Shown in pieces: positions 16,812-25,774 of a stretch of DNA of 64,000 nucleotides; positions within the stretch are counted from its first letter, which is position 1, and every line of letters begins with the position of its first letter. The stretch lies in assembly GCA_038562555.1 (NCBI GenBank), contig JBCFBK010000013.1:1-64000 (forward strand), read 5' to 3'. The translations under genes and the position numbers were made by a program. Origin of the DNA: JBCFBK01 sp038562555. Its GTDB lineage: Bacteria; Bacteroidota; Bacteroidia; Bacteroidales; Prolixibacteraceae. Below the pieces are notes generated by a model. It worked only from the letters and a program-made list of their open reading frames with translations. It was not told the DNA's origin and made no database searches.

Positions 16812-17569
16812 AAGGCTGGGTAAGCATACACCGTAGCATCCGGAGCCATTGGATATGGGAGGATGTAAAGCGTCTAAAATGGTGGCTTACGATCCTTTTA
16901 AACGTAAATCACGATGCTAAAAAATTTCCGGTTGGTAGTGAATTATTCGTCTGTCATCCGGGTCAATCCTTCCGCTCCATCGCCCAATGGACTGAACTAT
17001 TCTGCTGCTCAAAAAAAACCACATTGAAGTTTTTCGATATGCTTAGAAATGACAGCATGATAACGACCGAAATATTGGGAAAAGGGAACCAAAGAAAACA
17101 CCTGTTAACCGTGACAAATTGGGATAGATACCAGAAAATGGAAACTGAAAACTCCACCGAAACAGTACCCGAAACTCCACCGAAACAGTACCCGAATGTT
17201 CCCCCTAACAATAATGTTAATAATGGGAATAATGAAAATAATGAGAATAATGAGAATAAGAGTAAGAGTAATAGAGGGAGGTTTACACCTCCGACCCTCC
17301 CAGAACTTGAGTTATTCTTTAATGAAAAGATCATTGAAAAAAAATTATCACTAAACGCCAAACATGAGGCAGAAAGATTTGAAGCACATTATTCTGCTAT
17401 AGGCTGGATGATAGGAAAAAACAAAATGAAAAATTGGAAATCAGCCGTATCTGGCTGGGTAACAAGATCAAATGAATTTAATAATAATAAATATGGAAAC
17501 AAATTTAACAGAGCAACAGAAGAAGCAGGATTTAATGATCCGTCTGTCTACATTAACGACCGCATCTGA
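16799..17569 (+). CDS. DnaD-like phage replication initiator / replisome organiser
   Basis: A 256-residue protein (MADMKGWVSIHRSIRSHWIW); the start may instead be the fourth codon, ATG 16808, coupled by ATGA to the preceding small gene. The N-terminal 110 residues form a winged-helix domain typical of phage replication proteins (GQSFRSIAQWTELFCCSKKT). A low-complexity, asparagine-rich linker follows at about 140-155, encoded by AATAATGAG-type repeats. A C-terminal helical region (KMKNWKSAVSGWVTRSNEF) resembles the DnaD/DnaB tail that binds DNA or the helicase. With the adjacent AAA+ loader it makes an element-specific replication module. Confidence 0.75.
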   Translation: MADMKGWVSIHRSIRSHWIWEDVKRLKWWLTILLNVNHDAKKFPVGSELFVCHPGQSFRSIAQWTELFCCSKKTTLKFFDMLRNDSMITTEILGKGNQRKHLLTVTNWDRYQKMETENSTETVPETPPKQYPNVPPNNNVNNGNNENNENNENKSKSNRGRFTPPTLPELELFFNEKIIEKKLSLNAKHEAERFEAHYSAIGWMIGKNKMKNWKSAVSGWVTRSNEFNNNKYGNKFNRATEEAGFNDPSVYINDRI

Positions 17570-18317
17570 GGAGTTTTTAGACTGGTGGGCGAAAAACATA
17601 AATGAAAGTCCTTATTTCGGAAGCAGTCACACTATGGACTTTGTTCATCTTAAATATGACGGAGACGATATTAAGTTAATAGTCCGGTTGTTTAAGGCTT
17701 TTTGTAGAAATGTTTATCCGGAATTTCTGCCAGACGACAGCCATACTCCCGTTATGGAATATTTAGCGAGCATTGTGGCAAAGAAAGCAGACAGGCAGGG
17801 ACTTGTTTTTCGGGGCAATATAGGATCGGGAAAGACTACTTTAATGTTGGTATGGACTGATTTTGAAAAAAAATGTATCGCACGACAAAAAAACACCGAC
17901 GGATATAGAACAACAGAACCCACGGCTACACTATTAACCCCGGCTAAGCTTGTGTCGGATTTTATGAAAGACGGGTTTCCGGTGTTGGAAGTCCCGGCGA
18001 AAAGCCCCATACTCCTATTTGATGACCTTCAGGAATTAAACGTAAACTATTACGGTATGCCGGTGAATCTGGCGGAGCAGATCATAACAGCAAGGTACGA
18101 CCGATTTAAAACAGCCTTAAACCTAAGGTTGTACGCTACAACAAACCTTACTTCATCCCAACTCACTAAGGCTATAGGCCAAAGAGCCGTTAGCAGGTTG
18201 CTGGAAATGTCCGAATGGAACGAAGGATTGCTTACAGGTGACGATCGGCGAAAGAACGAAAATAGGCTTCAAATCTGGCCGGACTTTACACCGAAGAAAA
18301 ATTATTCAACTATTTAA
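17493..18317 (+). CDS. DnaC-like AAA+ helicase loader
   Basis: A 274-residue protein from ATG 17493 (METNLTEQQKKQDLMIRL); it overlaps the preceding gene by 77 bases in another frame. Walker A GNIGSGKTT at about 108-116, Walker B ILLFDD at about 173-178, sensor 1 ATTNL and an arginine-finger region QRAVSRLLEM mark the DnaC/IstB ATPase family. It would deliver the host replicative helicase to DNA opened by the DnaD-like protein. IstB of IS21 transposons has the same fold, but no IstA transposase is present and the context is replicative. Confidence 0.85.
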   Translation: METNLTEQQKKQDLMIRLSTLTTASEEFLDWWAKNINESPYFGSSHTMDFVHLKYDGDDIKLIVRLFKAFCRNVYPEFLPDDSHTPVMEYLASIVAKKADRQGLVFRGNIGSGKTTLMLVWTDFEKKCIARQKNTDGYRTTEPTATLLTPAKLVSDFMKDGFPVLEVPAKSPILLFDDLQELNVNYYGMPVNLAEQIITARYDRFKTALNLRLYATTNLTSSQLTKAIGQRAVSRLLEMSEWNEGLLTGDDRRKNENRLQIWPDFTPKKNYSTI

Positions 18318-18328
18318 CAATTAAGCAA

Positions 18329-18742
18329 ATGAAACAGTTAGAAATAGAATTTAGAAAAAACGATCTTTTATACCGAATTGTCAAGAGGTCAAATACTAGG
18401 TACATAGCGCAATTATTCAGCTTAGAATCTGGCAACTGTATCGGAATTGAGACCGGAAGGATTAAAGCACAAAAAGCGCAAACAAAAACGATTGGCGGCA
18501 AAGTAGTTCACTTTGAAGAAATGGAAGTTATACCCGGAAACGAGGCTTTTGGCAAAGATCCTCACAGGTGCGAAGCATGTATGAGGGCTGACCAGATGGA
18601 AAAGGTGGAAGCATTATTCCAAATGGGAACGACAAAAGACCGTTTGGGTAAACCGGAAAAAGAAGAAGTGGTGCCTGCGTACACCTGCGATATTTTCCCG
18701 CCGAGGCAAAGCAAAAAAACGGCATACGCCCAAGAAGTTTAA
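18329..18742 (+). CDS. Unknown 137-residue protein of the element
   Basis: A soluble protein of no family I recognise (MKQLEIEFRKNDLLYRIVKR). A beta-rich first half is followed by HRCEACMRADQMEKVEALFQ, which holds a CxxC pair but no second pair to complete a zinc site, and by an extended C-terminal tail (AYTCDIFPPRQSKKTAYAQE). It starts 11 bases after the loader gene and ends 31 bases before the tail gene, so it sits in the same operon. Confidence 0.75.
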   Translation: MKQLEIEFRKNDLLYRIVKRSNTRYIAQLFSLESGNCIGIETGRIKAQKAQTKTIGGKVVHFEEMEVIPGNEAFGKDPHRCEACMRADQMEKVEALFQMGTTKDRLGKPEKEEVVPAYTCDIFPPRQSKKTAYAQEV

Positions 18743-18773
18743 AAAAATATTCTAAACAACAAACAGCAATAAA

Positions 18774-21437
18774 ATGAATTTACAAGTTTTTAATAAATCA
18801 GGTATTCAGATTGCCATATCGGGCAACTTCACCTACTCAGCGGCGGCAATGGGCGAAAAGAATATTTCTTTAACCGTAGAATCGCCTGTCAAAATAGCTT
18901 TTACTCCTTTTTGTTACGTGACATTTAAAAACGAGAACTATTATTTGCAGTCAGAACCCAGCATAAAAAGAGTAGCCGGAAGCGGTTACAAAGGCGATGC
19001 CCTGCAATATAATCTGACGTTTAAGAGCAAACAGACAGACCTTGTTAACTGCGATTTTCAGGACTTTATCTTAGGTTCTGAGGTTTACTTCTCCGGAATG
19101 TCAGAGTTCGGTTTTTTTGGTGACGTCTACGACCTTGCTAGGCGCATACAAGCAAACCTAAATATTGAATATTCCACAAATACATGGACTATTATGATGC
19201 CGTGTGCAGGTTATACCGACCCGCAACCTGTTTCATCTATTGGGATATCGCAGAGGGTACTTTCGGGTGAAAGCAAACAGATAACTGTGTCGGATGAAAA
19301 CTGTTGGAATGCACTTACAAGGGTGTTTAGCGACTACGGTTTTAACTTTTACCTAGATACTACGAACCGGAGTATTTTCATTGGAGTTACTTATCCGACT
19401 TTGTCGGCAGGAGGTCAGGATATTGTTTTTGAGTACGGCTCAGGAAAAGGACTGTATGAGATTAACAGAAATATCGAAGACACAGGTTTGACTACAAGGC
19501 TCCGGGCTTATGGGTCAGACAAGAATATCCCGACAAATTATATGGCGTTGGGTCAAAGAGTAGTTACCAGATTACAGTTACCATCTTATCGGGCAACACA
19601 GGCCAATACGATACCAACGGACTATGTTTTAGCCAACCAATCGATAATTGATTTTTACGGTTTAAGACCGGGGAAAAAGATTTTTGAAGACATTTATCCA
19701 ACTATCGAGGGGATTACAGATGGTAACGGCCACAGGATAGACAGCATTCATGCCATTGATACCATCGTTGACGGGAAAGACGCGGACGGCAATTTAACGC
19801 AACCTTCGTTTTTTGTCTACTTATATGACTTGGGGTTTGATATCAATGACCACATTACGTCGAATGCGGCCACCTTGGCAGTCAAGACTGGCTATTGCGG
19901 CGGTGCTGATTTTGAGATCGTGCAAGCCTTACCCGTTGTAAGCGGTGAAACCTATTATTCCGCAGGTGTAAGGTGGAAGTTTAAACTTAACAAAAACACT
20001 TCGTATTCAGCGAATTACGTGTTACCTTCCGGAAATGTCGTTATTTCAGCCGGTGACACGTTTTCCCTTCTTAATATTTCAATGCCAGATATTTATGTTA
20101 TCGCAGCCGAACAAAGGTTATTAACAGCAGCAGAAGAATATTTAGCGGAAAACAGCAGGAGTAAAATATCCTATACGGTAAACTTAGATGAAATTTATTT
20201 GGCTAATAATCCCGGCGTATCTGACGCATTGCTAGAAGGAACGAACGTTAAGATTATTGATAACGACCTAGGCGACACAACGGTCGATGATATAACCTAC
20301 TATACGGTTAAGTCTATCCAAAGTCTGACTATCCGTTATCAAAGCAATAGCTTACTCCCTGCATACAATATTACATTGGCCGATAAAATTCAGTCTGGTC
20401 GAATTGATAGAATTGAAAACGAAATTAGCAAGACAAAAGACAATGTTCAGAACACAAACAATCAGATTGATAAGTCAGAACGAAGCTTGTCGACAGCATT
20501 AAAGACAATAAGACAGTTAAGACCGGGCTTTACATTTCAAGGAGAATATGACCCGTTAAGGCCTTATTATGGGACAAACTCACGGGTAGATATTGTGGTA
20601 TATGATGACCTTCATTACATCACAAAGCCAACCTCAGGCATAATAACCGGGGAATTACCAACTAACGCCACGTACTGGGAGCCGTTTGAGGGAGACTACT
20701 TTAGCATCGCTACCGGATTACTATTTGCAGAACTGGCATATATCGAAAATTTAGGGGTTGAAAATGTCAGGGCTGGGACTGTTGGCGGCGCGAGACTTGA
20801 AATATCGAAAGAAAGTGGAGCCTATTACCTGAAAGTTTATGATGCCTCAAACGATGAAAGAATAAAGATTGCAGCAGGCGTATTTGAAGTGAAACAGGAC
20901 GTAAATAGGTTTCTCCGGATGAATGACACTTCCACTACCCTAATGGCATTGCGGGCTGACGGCGGTACTGGAATAAGCATTTACACGCAGGACACAACAG
21001 GAAAAGGAATAGGAATCACCGCTCAGACCGGGGGAAAAGCGATTGAAAGTTACGGAAACCACAAATTTACAGCCCGTTCCGGAGAACTAACCGAACTCTT
21101 GGGAATAACAAAATCAGAAGGGACTGCCCTGGGCTATTCAGCTTCAGAAAGTTCAGGCAGTATTTACCTGACTTACAATCAAACCTTTTTTAATTACTAC
21201 GGAGTAGATCCGGCAACTATTTACCTGCCATCCACCGCAGCAACGGGTAAGATAACGGGAAAGATATATTACATCGTTAGGACGTCTGCCACAACCCTAA
21301 CGGTTAATGGTAACGGCTCTTTGCTTCATTGGGGCGATGGTAGTTCCGGTTCTTCGTTTGAGACGACAAACATAAACTGGATTTGGTTCTTTATTTACAC
21401 CGGTACGTTCTGGCAGGCCGGTCATTTTGAACGATAA
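18774..21437 (+). CDS. Phage tail-tip / receptor-binding protein
   Basis: An 887-residue tail protein. Residues about 1-390 resemble a baseplate-hub or tail-associated fold of siphophage tails (VYDLARRIQANLNIEY, ALTRVFSDYGFNFYLDTTNR, FEYGSGKGLYEINRN). A coiled coil lies at about 545-580 (KTKDNVQNTNNQIDKSERSL). After it comes a carbohydrate-binding-like segment with GEYDPLRPYYGTNSRVDIVV and TNATYWEPFEGDYFSIATG, a pattern common in tail proteins of Bacteroides phages. The C-terminus is glycine- and threonine-rich and beta-structured, as in receptor-binding tips. It is the only clear virion structural protein in the element, with no tape measure, tube or head protein beside it. Confidence 0.8.
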   Translation: MNLQVFNKSGIQIAISGNFTYSAAAMGEKNISLTVESPVKIAFTPFCYVTFKNENYYLQSEPSIKRVAGSGYKGDALQYNLTFKSKQTDLVNCDFQDFILGSEVYFSGMSEFGFFGDVYDLARRIQANLNIEYSTNTWTIMMPCAGYTDPQPVSSIGISQRVLSGESKQITVSDENCWNALTRVFSDYGFNFYLDTTNRSIFIGVTYPTLSAGGQDIVFEYGSGKGLYEINRNIEDTGLTTRLRAYGSDKNIPTNYMALGQRVVTRLQLPSYRATQANTIPTDYVLANQSIIDFYGLRPGKKIFEDIYPTIEGITDGNGHRIDSIHAIDTIVDGKDADGNLTQPSFFVYLYDLGFDINDHITSNAATLAVKTGYCGGADFEIVQALPVVSGETYYSAGVRWKFKLNKNTSYSANYVLPSGNVVISAGDTFSLLNISMPDIYVIAAEQRLLTAAEEYLAENSRSKISYTVNLDEIYLANNPGVSDALLEGTNVKIIDNDLGDTTVDDITYYTVKSIQSLTIRYQSNSLLPAYNITLADKIQSGRIDRIENEISKTKDNVQNTNNQIDKSERSLSTALKTIRQLRPGFTFQGEYDPLRPYYGTNSRVDIVVYDDLHYITKPTSGIITGELPTNATYWEPFEGDYFSIATGLLFAELAYIENLGVENVRAGTVGGARLEISKESGAYYLKVYDASNDERIKIAAGVFEVKQDVNRFLRMNDTSTTLMALRADGGTGISIYTQDTTGKGIGITAQTGGKAIESYGNHKFTARSGELTELLGITKSEGTALGYSASESSGSIYLTYNQTFFNYYGVDPATIYLPSTAATGKITGKIYYIVRTSATTLTVNGNGSLLHWGDGSSGSSFETTNINWIWFFIYTGTFWQAGHFER

Positions 21438-21460
21438 ACGAGTATTTATTTTTAACCACT

Positions 21461-21985
21461 ATGATTATGATTTACGGAAAAATTAACGAACAAGGCTTGC
21501 TTGAAAGACAGCAAGTTAAAGAGCGGATTGAGAAAGTCGCCAAAGAAAAGGTTATCACTTTTAAAGACTCCACGGGAGAACATCAAGCAGCTATTTGTGA
21601 GTTTGTGGATAGTGTTATCACGGTTGAGGAACAGCTATCGGAATTAGAAAAAGACGGCTGGAAACCAGTAGCGGAAGGAATTGCACCCGACATTGAGTGC
21701 GATGAGTACGAAAGAATAAACGAAGTTCCCTACGATGCCGGAGGTAGGATTGAGTTTAACTATGAAAAGGTCCTTAACAAAGAGCGCATCCGTCAAAAAA
21801 TCGCAGAGGTAAAACAGAAATTGGCCGACACTGACTATTTAGTACTGAAAAGATTCGAGGCTTTCATTGGGGGAGAGCGAGACCCACTAGACGCACGCAT
21901 AACTACTTCGAGAAGGCAAAATCTCCGGGATGAAATTAATCACCTGAACTTTTTATTAACAAGTAAGCAAACAGACAATCAGTAA
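21461..21985 (+). CDS. Tail-fibre-assembly-like protein
   Basis: A 174-residue protein starting at or just after ATG 21461 (MIMIYGKINEQGLL). Its C-terminal half, KIAEVKQKLADTDYLVLKRF with RRQNLRDEINHLNFLL, matches the helical pattern of phage tail-fibre-assembly or tail-appendage proteins (a paired-helix domain with the TDY motif). It follows the tail-tip gene by 23 bases, the usual place for a fibre chaperone. It could equally be a small fibre component. Confidence 0.65.
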   Translation: MIMIYGKINEQGLLERQQVKERIEKVAKEKVITFKDSTGEHQAAICEFVDSVITVEEQLSELEKDGWKPVAEGIAPDIECDEYERINEVPYDAGGRIEFNYEKVLNKERIRQKIAEVKQKLADTDYLVLKRFEAFIGGERDPLDARITTSRRQNLRDEINHLNFLLTSKQTDNQ

Positions 21986-22009
21986 TATTAATAATTAAAT
22001 TTTAACACA

Positions 22010-22261
22010 ATGAACAGAGTTGCATTGACAGACAATCAGTTAGATCAACTTTTAGAAAAGTTTGACCTGACGGAAATTAAATCCGCAATCAAAGTTATCA
22101 ACAGCATCGAAGAGGCAGTTCAGCCTGACCCGTCGGTATTTGATCAACTAAGGAAGGAAAAAGAAATGTCCGGAATTTTGCCCAAGGCCGGGAAAAAGGA
22201 CGATAACCCTTTCGCTGCACTAAAGGCAAAGAAACAAGCCGAAGGACTATTACCAGCCTAG
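22010..22261 (+). CDS. Unknown 83-residue acidic/basic protein
   Basis: A short, soluble, probably helical protein (MNRVALTDNQLDQLLEKFDL) with a lysine-rich tail (KAGKKDDNPFAALKAKKQAE). No family recognised. It sits 24 bases after the fibre-assembly-like gene and 26 before the next, in the same operon. The 14-base string GACAGACAATCAGT near its start closely resembles the end of the previous gene, a small local duplication. Confidence 0.6.
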   Translation: MNRVALTDNQLDQLLEKFDLTEIKSAIKVINSIEEAVQPDPSVFDQLRKEKEMSGILPKAGKKDDNPFAALKAKKQAEGLLPA

Positions 22262-22287
22262 TAATTAGTATTTTAAATTAGAGTATT

Positions 22288-22974
22288 ATGGAAGAAAAGA
22301 AAATTTTAAAGAGGGACACTAACAGTATTGATCAGCTTTGGGGGGCATATAAACAGGCAGTCACAGGCATTCAGACAGTTATTGATAGTTTGAAACAAAA
22401 GTTTGAAAAGTATCAACTTGAATTCCCAGACGACCAGATAAAAAATCTTATTAATAACAAATCCGCTTTTGATGTTTGGTTGGATGACATCATTTTTGCG
22501 GAAGCAGACAAATATCGGTTTCAATGGGAAAAAGAGAAAACTACGCAAGAGCTTACGGAGCAGGTTAAGGAGCCAGCAGGCGAAGCATGCAAACAAATAG
22601 CCGACTTACTTATCATCCGTGGTTTTGGCATTCAGGATTTTTATGGCGGTTTTCATAAGAGCTTATCTCCCGATAATTTCCTAATCAATAAGGGTCAAAT
22701 CGGGCTGAAATCTGGATTGAAACAGATAATAACTGACTTGCTTACCATTTATTTGGAAGGAGATAGAAGGACTAAAGCATTCCAGCTTGCGCAAGACATT
22801 ATCGCCAAATCTGAGGAGCTTAAATCTTTACTTCCAAATACCTATGGCATTATTTCATCTATACCTATGCCAATACCGGGCGCACCGGGGTTATATTCAC
22901 CCGGACAGAAGGGGATATTTAGCCACATTGATGGACGGTTATTACTGAATGAACCAGTATTTGCACAGCTTTGA
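22288..22974 (+). CDS. Unknown 228-residue helical protein of the element
   Basis: A soluble protein of no recognised family. The first 190 residues are predicted mostly helical with heptad-like stretches (IQTVIDSLKQKFEKYQ, LLTIYLEGDRRTKAFQLAQD). The C-terminus is proline- and glycine-rich (ISSIPMPIPGAPGLYSPGQK). As last gene of the tail-containing operon, ahead of a strong terminator, it could be a structural, lysis or helper-interaction protein; nothing in the sequence decides. Confidence 0.65.
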   Translation: MEEKKILKRDTNSIDQLWGAYKQAVTGIQTVIDSLKQKFEKYQLEFPDDQIKNLINNKSAFDVWLDDIIFAEADKYRFQWEKEKTTQELTEQVKEPAGEACKQIADLLIIRGFGIQDFYGGFHKSLSPDNFLINKGQIGLKSGLKQIITDLLTIYLEGDRRTKAFQLAQDIIAKSEELKSLLPNTYGIISSIPMPIPGAPGLYSPGQKGIFSHIDGRLLLNEPVFAQL

Positions 22975-23003
22975 GGTTCTGATTGTTTGGTTGTTTGCTT
23001 TTC

Positions 23004-23037
23004 GGGGGATGCCTTATTTAGGGCGTCCCCTTTTTTT
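23004..23037 (+). terminator. Strong terminator closing the replication/tail operon
   Basis: GGGGATGCC pairs with GGGCGTCCCC (with wobble pairing) around TTATTTA and is followed by seven Ts. Confidence 0.8.
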
Positions 23038-23077
23038 GTCTATACTGTACCCTTCATATTCGGGATATTTCGTGTTA

Positions 23078-23317
23078 TTATCCCTTTAATACTTTGATTG
23101 GTTTACCGCAATGAGGGCAGTTTATCATAGCGGAATTTTGCGAATCGAATAGATCAGATAGCGGTATTTCTAAGGCAGCAGACAGTTTATTTAAATTATC
23201 CAATGTCGGATTGCCGGATAATATGCGGTATAAGCTTTCCCTGCTAAGTCCCATTCTCTTGGCTATAATGGTTTTTGTTAATCTTTTCTCTTTGAGGATA
23301 GTATCAATATTTATCAT
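23078..23317 (-). CDS. Cro/CI-type (XRE) repressor with C-terminal CxxC motif
   Basis: A 79-residue regulator. A five-helix XRE domain fills residues about 5-60, with the helix-turn-helix TIIAKRMGLSRESLYRILSG. The tail carries CPHCGKPI, half of a zinc-ribbon. It is the only gene of the element read leftward, divergent from the gene at 23502, as expected for an element repressor. The perfect palindrome TTTGGTACCAAA lies 13-24 bp upstream of its start, a plausible self-regulating operator. Confidence 0.85.
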   Translation of the reverse strand: MINIDTILKEKRLTKTIIAKRMGLSRESLYRILSGNPTLDNLNKLSAALEIPLSDLFDSQNSAMINCPHCGKPIKVLKG

Positions 23318-23329
23318 CGACCCCTAAAT

Positions 23330-23341
23330 TTTGGTACCAAA
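23330..23341. promoter_or_regulatory. Palindrome TTTGGTACCAAA, candidate operator of the XRE repressor
   Basis: A perfect 12-bp palindrome between the repressor start and a near-consensus -7 box (TATAATTTG on the minus strand). Two further GGTACC cores lie in the noncoding segment at 25291-25333. Operator role inferred from position and symmetry. Confidence 0.4.
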
Positions 23342-23427
23342 TTATAAAAATAAAACATTCAATCGCAAAAATGTTTTAAAGTGTCAGTATATTTATTATC
23401 ACTTTAACGTTTTTTAACACATTTACT

Positions 23428-23458
23428 TTGTTAGTGGTTAAGCTTACTTCTATTTTTG
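23428..23458 (+). promoter_or_regulatory. Promoter for the 23502 gene
   Basis: TTG at 23428-23430, a 20-bp spacer and TATTTTTG at 23451-23458 match the phylum consensus; the ATG follows at 23502. Confidence 0.55.
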
Positions 23459-23501
23459 AATTGTCAATTTGAATAACATCAAAAACCTAAAATCTTGCAT
23501 T

Positions 23502-23828
23502 ATGGAAAACCTTTACACCACAAACATCGAAGGAGACATTCTGACCATCACCCAGAACGACAAAGAAACAATTAAGCTAAACCTGTCTGCTTTATTTGGC
23601 ATGTTAGACGAAACTGGTGCTGAAACTTTCATCAAAGCCATACAGGAGGTCATGGGAGCCAATACCCGGATAATGGGTTTTGTGTTAGGGATGACAGAAC
23701 TAGAGGCAGCGGAAAACAAAATGTTGTCTGCATCACCAATTGATTTATATTTTCTGTCCCGGCTGGAAATACATTTAAAGGGTGTCTTTCAGGAATGTCC
23801 GGGGATTATCCACAAAAAAGAAAGCTAA
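23502..23828 (+). CDS. Unknown 108-residue protein divergent from the repressor
   Basis: Start at ATG 23502 (MENLYTTNIEGDILTITQND). The N-terminal 25 residues look like a beta hairpin, the rest helical (ETFIKAIQEVMGANTRIMG). No family recognised and no membrane segment. It has its own promoter and its own terminator, so it is a single-gene unit facing away from the XRE repressor, where elements often carry an anti-repressor or an early gene. Confidence 0.65.
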   Translation: MENLYTTNIEGDILTITQNDKETIKLNLSALFGMLDETGAETFIKAIQEVMGANTRIMGFVLGMTELEAAENKMLSASPIDLYFLSRLEIHLKGVFQECPGIIHKKES

Positions 23829-23842
23829 AATAACTTCTGTTT

Positions 23843-23866
23843 AGCCTCCGTTTGGGGGCTTTTTTT
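23843..23866 (+). terminator. Terminator after the 23502 gene
   Basis: AGCCTCC pairs with GGGGGCT around GTTT (one wobble) and continues into a run of Ts, 14 bp after the stop codon. Confidence 0.75.
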
Positions 23867-24470
23867 ATGCTTTATTTGTACCGTGTGGCCATTATTATCA
23901 CCGATACGATTATTCCCGTATCGCAATAACGCCATAGTACAAAAATGCACGATGGTTATTTCCTGATAGTTACATACCCGGAATTCAGTGTATGATAATA
24001 AATACCTGTTTGTCAGCATTCCGAGAATTGTCGGAAAGGCTTTCACGCCTCAATATTGTTTCAACAAACCAATATTGTGTCAATGGGGTGGTTTCAACCC
24101 AACCCATCTGTTTAGTTACGCCTGACCGTCAAACATTCCTTTACCACCTCATGGGTACGGTTTTTAGCCTTTGCCTAAAGAGGAAATACCGAAGGTGGCA
24201 CAATGTACCAGAGAAAGCATTTATCTTTAGCCAAAGCCTTAAATAAGCTTATATGACCTACTAAGTCTAGCTTAGGTGCTTAAAATCGGCTTAATTTTCA
24301 TCCGATCTATTACCTTAACCTGAAAGCATTGGCGCCCTACATTTGCTCACGAGACTTAACAGGCGTAATGCAACATTACATTTAATTACTCCCTAGCTAT
24401 TGACTCTAGTGGCTTAATTCTATACATTAGTGCATAATTTAAAACCAAAAATAATTAGACCTAAAACGAC
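23867..24470. other. Noncoding segment of the element with a possible structured RNA
   Basis: About 600 bp without a convincing gene; an 84-codon frame at 23992-24246 has no start signal or protein-like composition. Seen in it: CAATATTG twice near 24052-24079, and a nested hairpin at 24144-24198 with CCACCT/AGGTGG outside, CGGT/ACCG inside and TTTAG/CTAAA at the tip. From 24240 to 24470 I see only AT-rich sequence leading to the lipoprotein gene. Confidence 0.5.
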
Positions 24471-24998
24471 ATGAAAAAGAACCTGTTTTTTATATTATCA
24501 CTTTGTATTTTTATCGCATGTTCTAAAGGAGAGGAAGATGAAGAAGACCTTCCAAATTATATTAAGATAACAGCGAAGTATGACACAGACATAAAGGGGC
24601 CAAAGGGTCGTATTATGGTCTTCGAATTAAAGGAAAACCACATCATAGAACAACGCTTCAGTTATGGATATCTTAATGACGACGATGATCTTACTTTCTG
24701 GATGTATGACGTAAACAACGAGCTTGTATTCCCATTCTTAAACAAAGAGTTGAACCCGAATAAAGACTCAAATACAGGACTGTATGTTAACCAATCTACC
24801 TATTTCATAGGATCGGACGATTTACCGTATTCCGTTAGGGACGATGAAGCAAGGGAAATACTAATCCTTATTGCGGTCTCTAACACAAATAATAATGTCT
24901 ACACTTATAAAGTATTGTCATGGGGGCGTGAAAACCTAGAACTAACAAAGATCTTTAAAAGTTCAGATAACGCTTGGTTACACCATGAGGATTGGTAG
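24471..24998 (+). CDS. Predicted surface-exposed lipoprotein carried by the element
   Basis: A 175-residue lipoprotein: signal MKKNLFFILSLCIFIACSKG with the lipid cysteine at residue 17, followed by SKGEEDEEDL. The acidic run just after the cysteine matches the Bacteroidota surface-export signal, so the protein should sit on the outside of the cell. The mature part is beta-rich and acidic (RFSYGYLNDDDDLTFWMYDV); no family recognised. It stands alone between two noncoding stretches, like a cargo gene. Superinfection exclusion or receptor masking are possible roles but not shown. Confidence 0.75.
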   Translation: MKKNLFFILSLCIFIACSKGEEDEEDLPNYIKITAKYDTDIKGPKGRIMVFELKENHIIEQRFSYGYLNDDDDLTFWMYDVNNELVFPFLNKELNPNKDSNTGLYVNQSTYFIGSDDLPYSVRDDEAREILILIAVSNTNNNVYTYKVLSWGRENLELTKIFKSSDNAWLHHEDW

Positions 24999-25290
24999 GT
25001 AAATTTAGCCTATCGCATAGTTTTTGCCTATCTGTAATGAAATAAGATATAGACTATTTATGATAGGATAAGACCAACATCGCTTAAAACAGTTCGTAAA
25101 AATACGAACAATAGAAAAGATCATGACATATCTTATGTTAGTTAACAATAATAAAGCCTATAAGACAAGTTACTTTTGATCAATCAGTTATAAATCAAAT
25201 GATTACGATTTTTGAACTTTTTCCGAAATAATTTATTGTTTAATTATGCCATGCTGTCAGGCAAAAACACCTGATTTTACTGGCATTTTA

Positions 25291-25333
25291 GGGGGTACCC
25301 CCCCCGGAATATGGGTTTGAAACCCTGGTACCC
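25291..25333. repeat. Nested GC-rich palindromes with two GGTACC cores
   Basis: GGGGGTACCCCC, a run of Cs, GGGTTTGAAACCC and GGTACCC lie within 43 bp in otherwise AT-rich noncoding DNA. The first and last can pair to form a 7-bp stem carrying the middle palindrome as a second hairpin. Confidence 0.55.
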
Positions 25334-25766
25334 GTCTTCGCTTAATTTTTTTTATTTTTTCTCTGACATTCAATCCATTACGGTCATTTATTCATTAATT
25401 TTTTTTAGTCTTTTTTGCTTCAAACTTTAAATCTGGGTATTATTTTCATCTTAAACACGCAAAATTCTGCGTATTTAAGGGAAGCAGTGAGAACAGGACT
25501 GTCGTTCTTTGGTTAATCCTGTGAAATTTCTGTACTATTTTCAGTGGTGTTTTAATAAAAACCTGATAATTAGTATTTAACGTCCTGACGTTATTTAAGA
25601 ATAGGGGAGTAGTAAAACACGACACCCCTGTAATCCGGTAAATTCTCCTGTTATTTATGACCGTTTTATAACTCCCTGATAATCAGATAGGCCCTGTTTT
25701 AGGGCGTCCTCATTATCAACGTGTTGGATATGAAAGCGGAATCTTTACAAAAAAAATGGCTGACTT

Positions 25767-25774
25767 TATATTTG
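25767..25774 (+). promoter_or_regulatory. -7 box for the zinc-ribbon gene
   Basis: TATATTTG, with TTTA 19 bp upstream in place of TTTG; the start codon is at 25840. Confidence 0.45.

Noticed and set aside
17200..17280. AAT/GAG-rich tandem tract that could be called a repeat array or CRISPR-like
   Set aside because: It encodes the asparagine-rich linker of the replication protein in frame; repeats are 6-9 bp with no spacers.
17493..18317. IS21 IstB-type transposition helper
   Set aside because: The ATPase fold fits, but there is no IstA transposase or IS ends, and it follows a DnaD-like gene; helicase loader is the better call.
18774..21985. Tailocin or contractile injection system
   Set aside because: Only a tail tip and a fibre-assembly-like gene are present; no sheath, tube, spike or ATPase gene.
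23992..24246. 84-codon frame in the noncoding part of the element
   Set aside because: No ribosome site, mixed cysteine-rich composition unlike its neighbours, and it overlaps inverted repeats; better read as noncoding.
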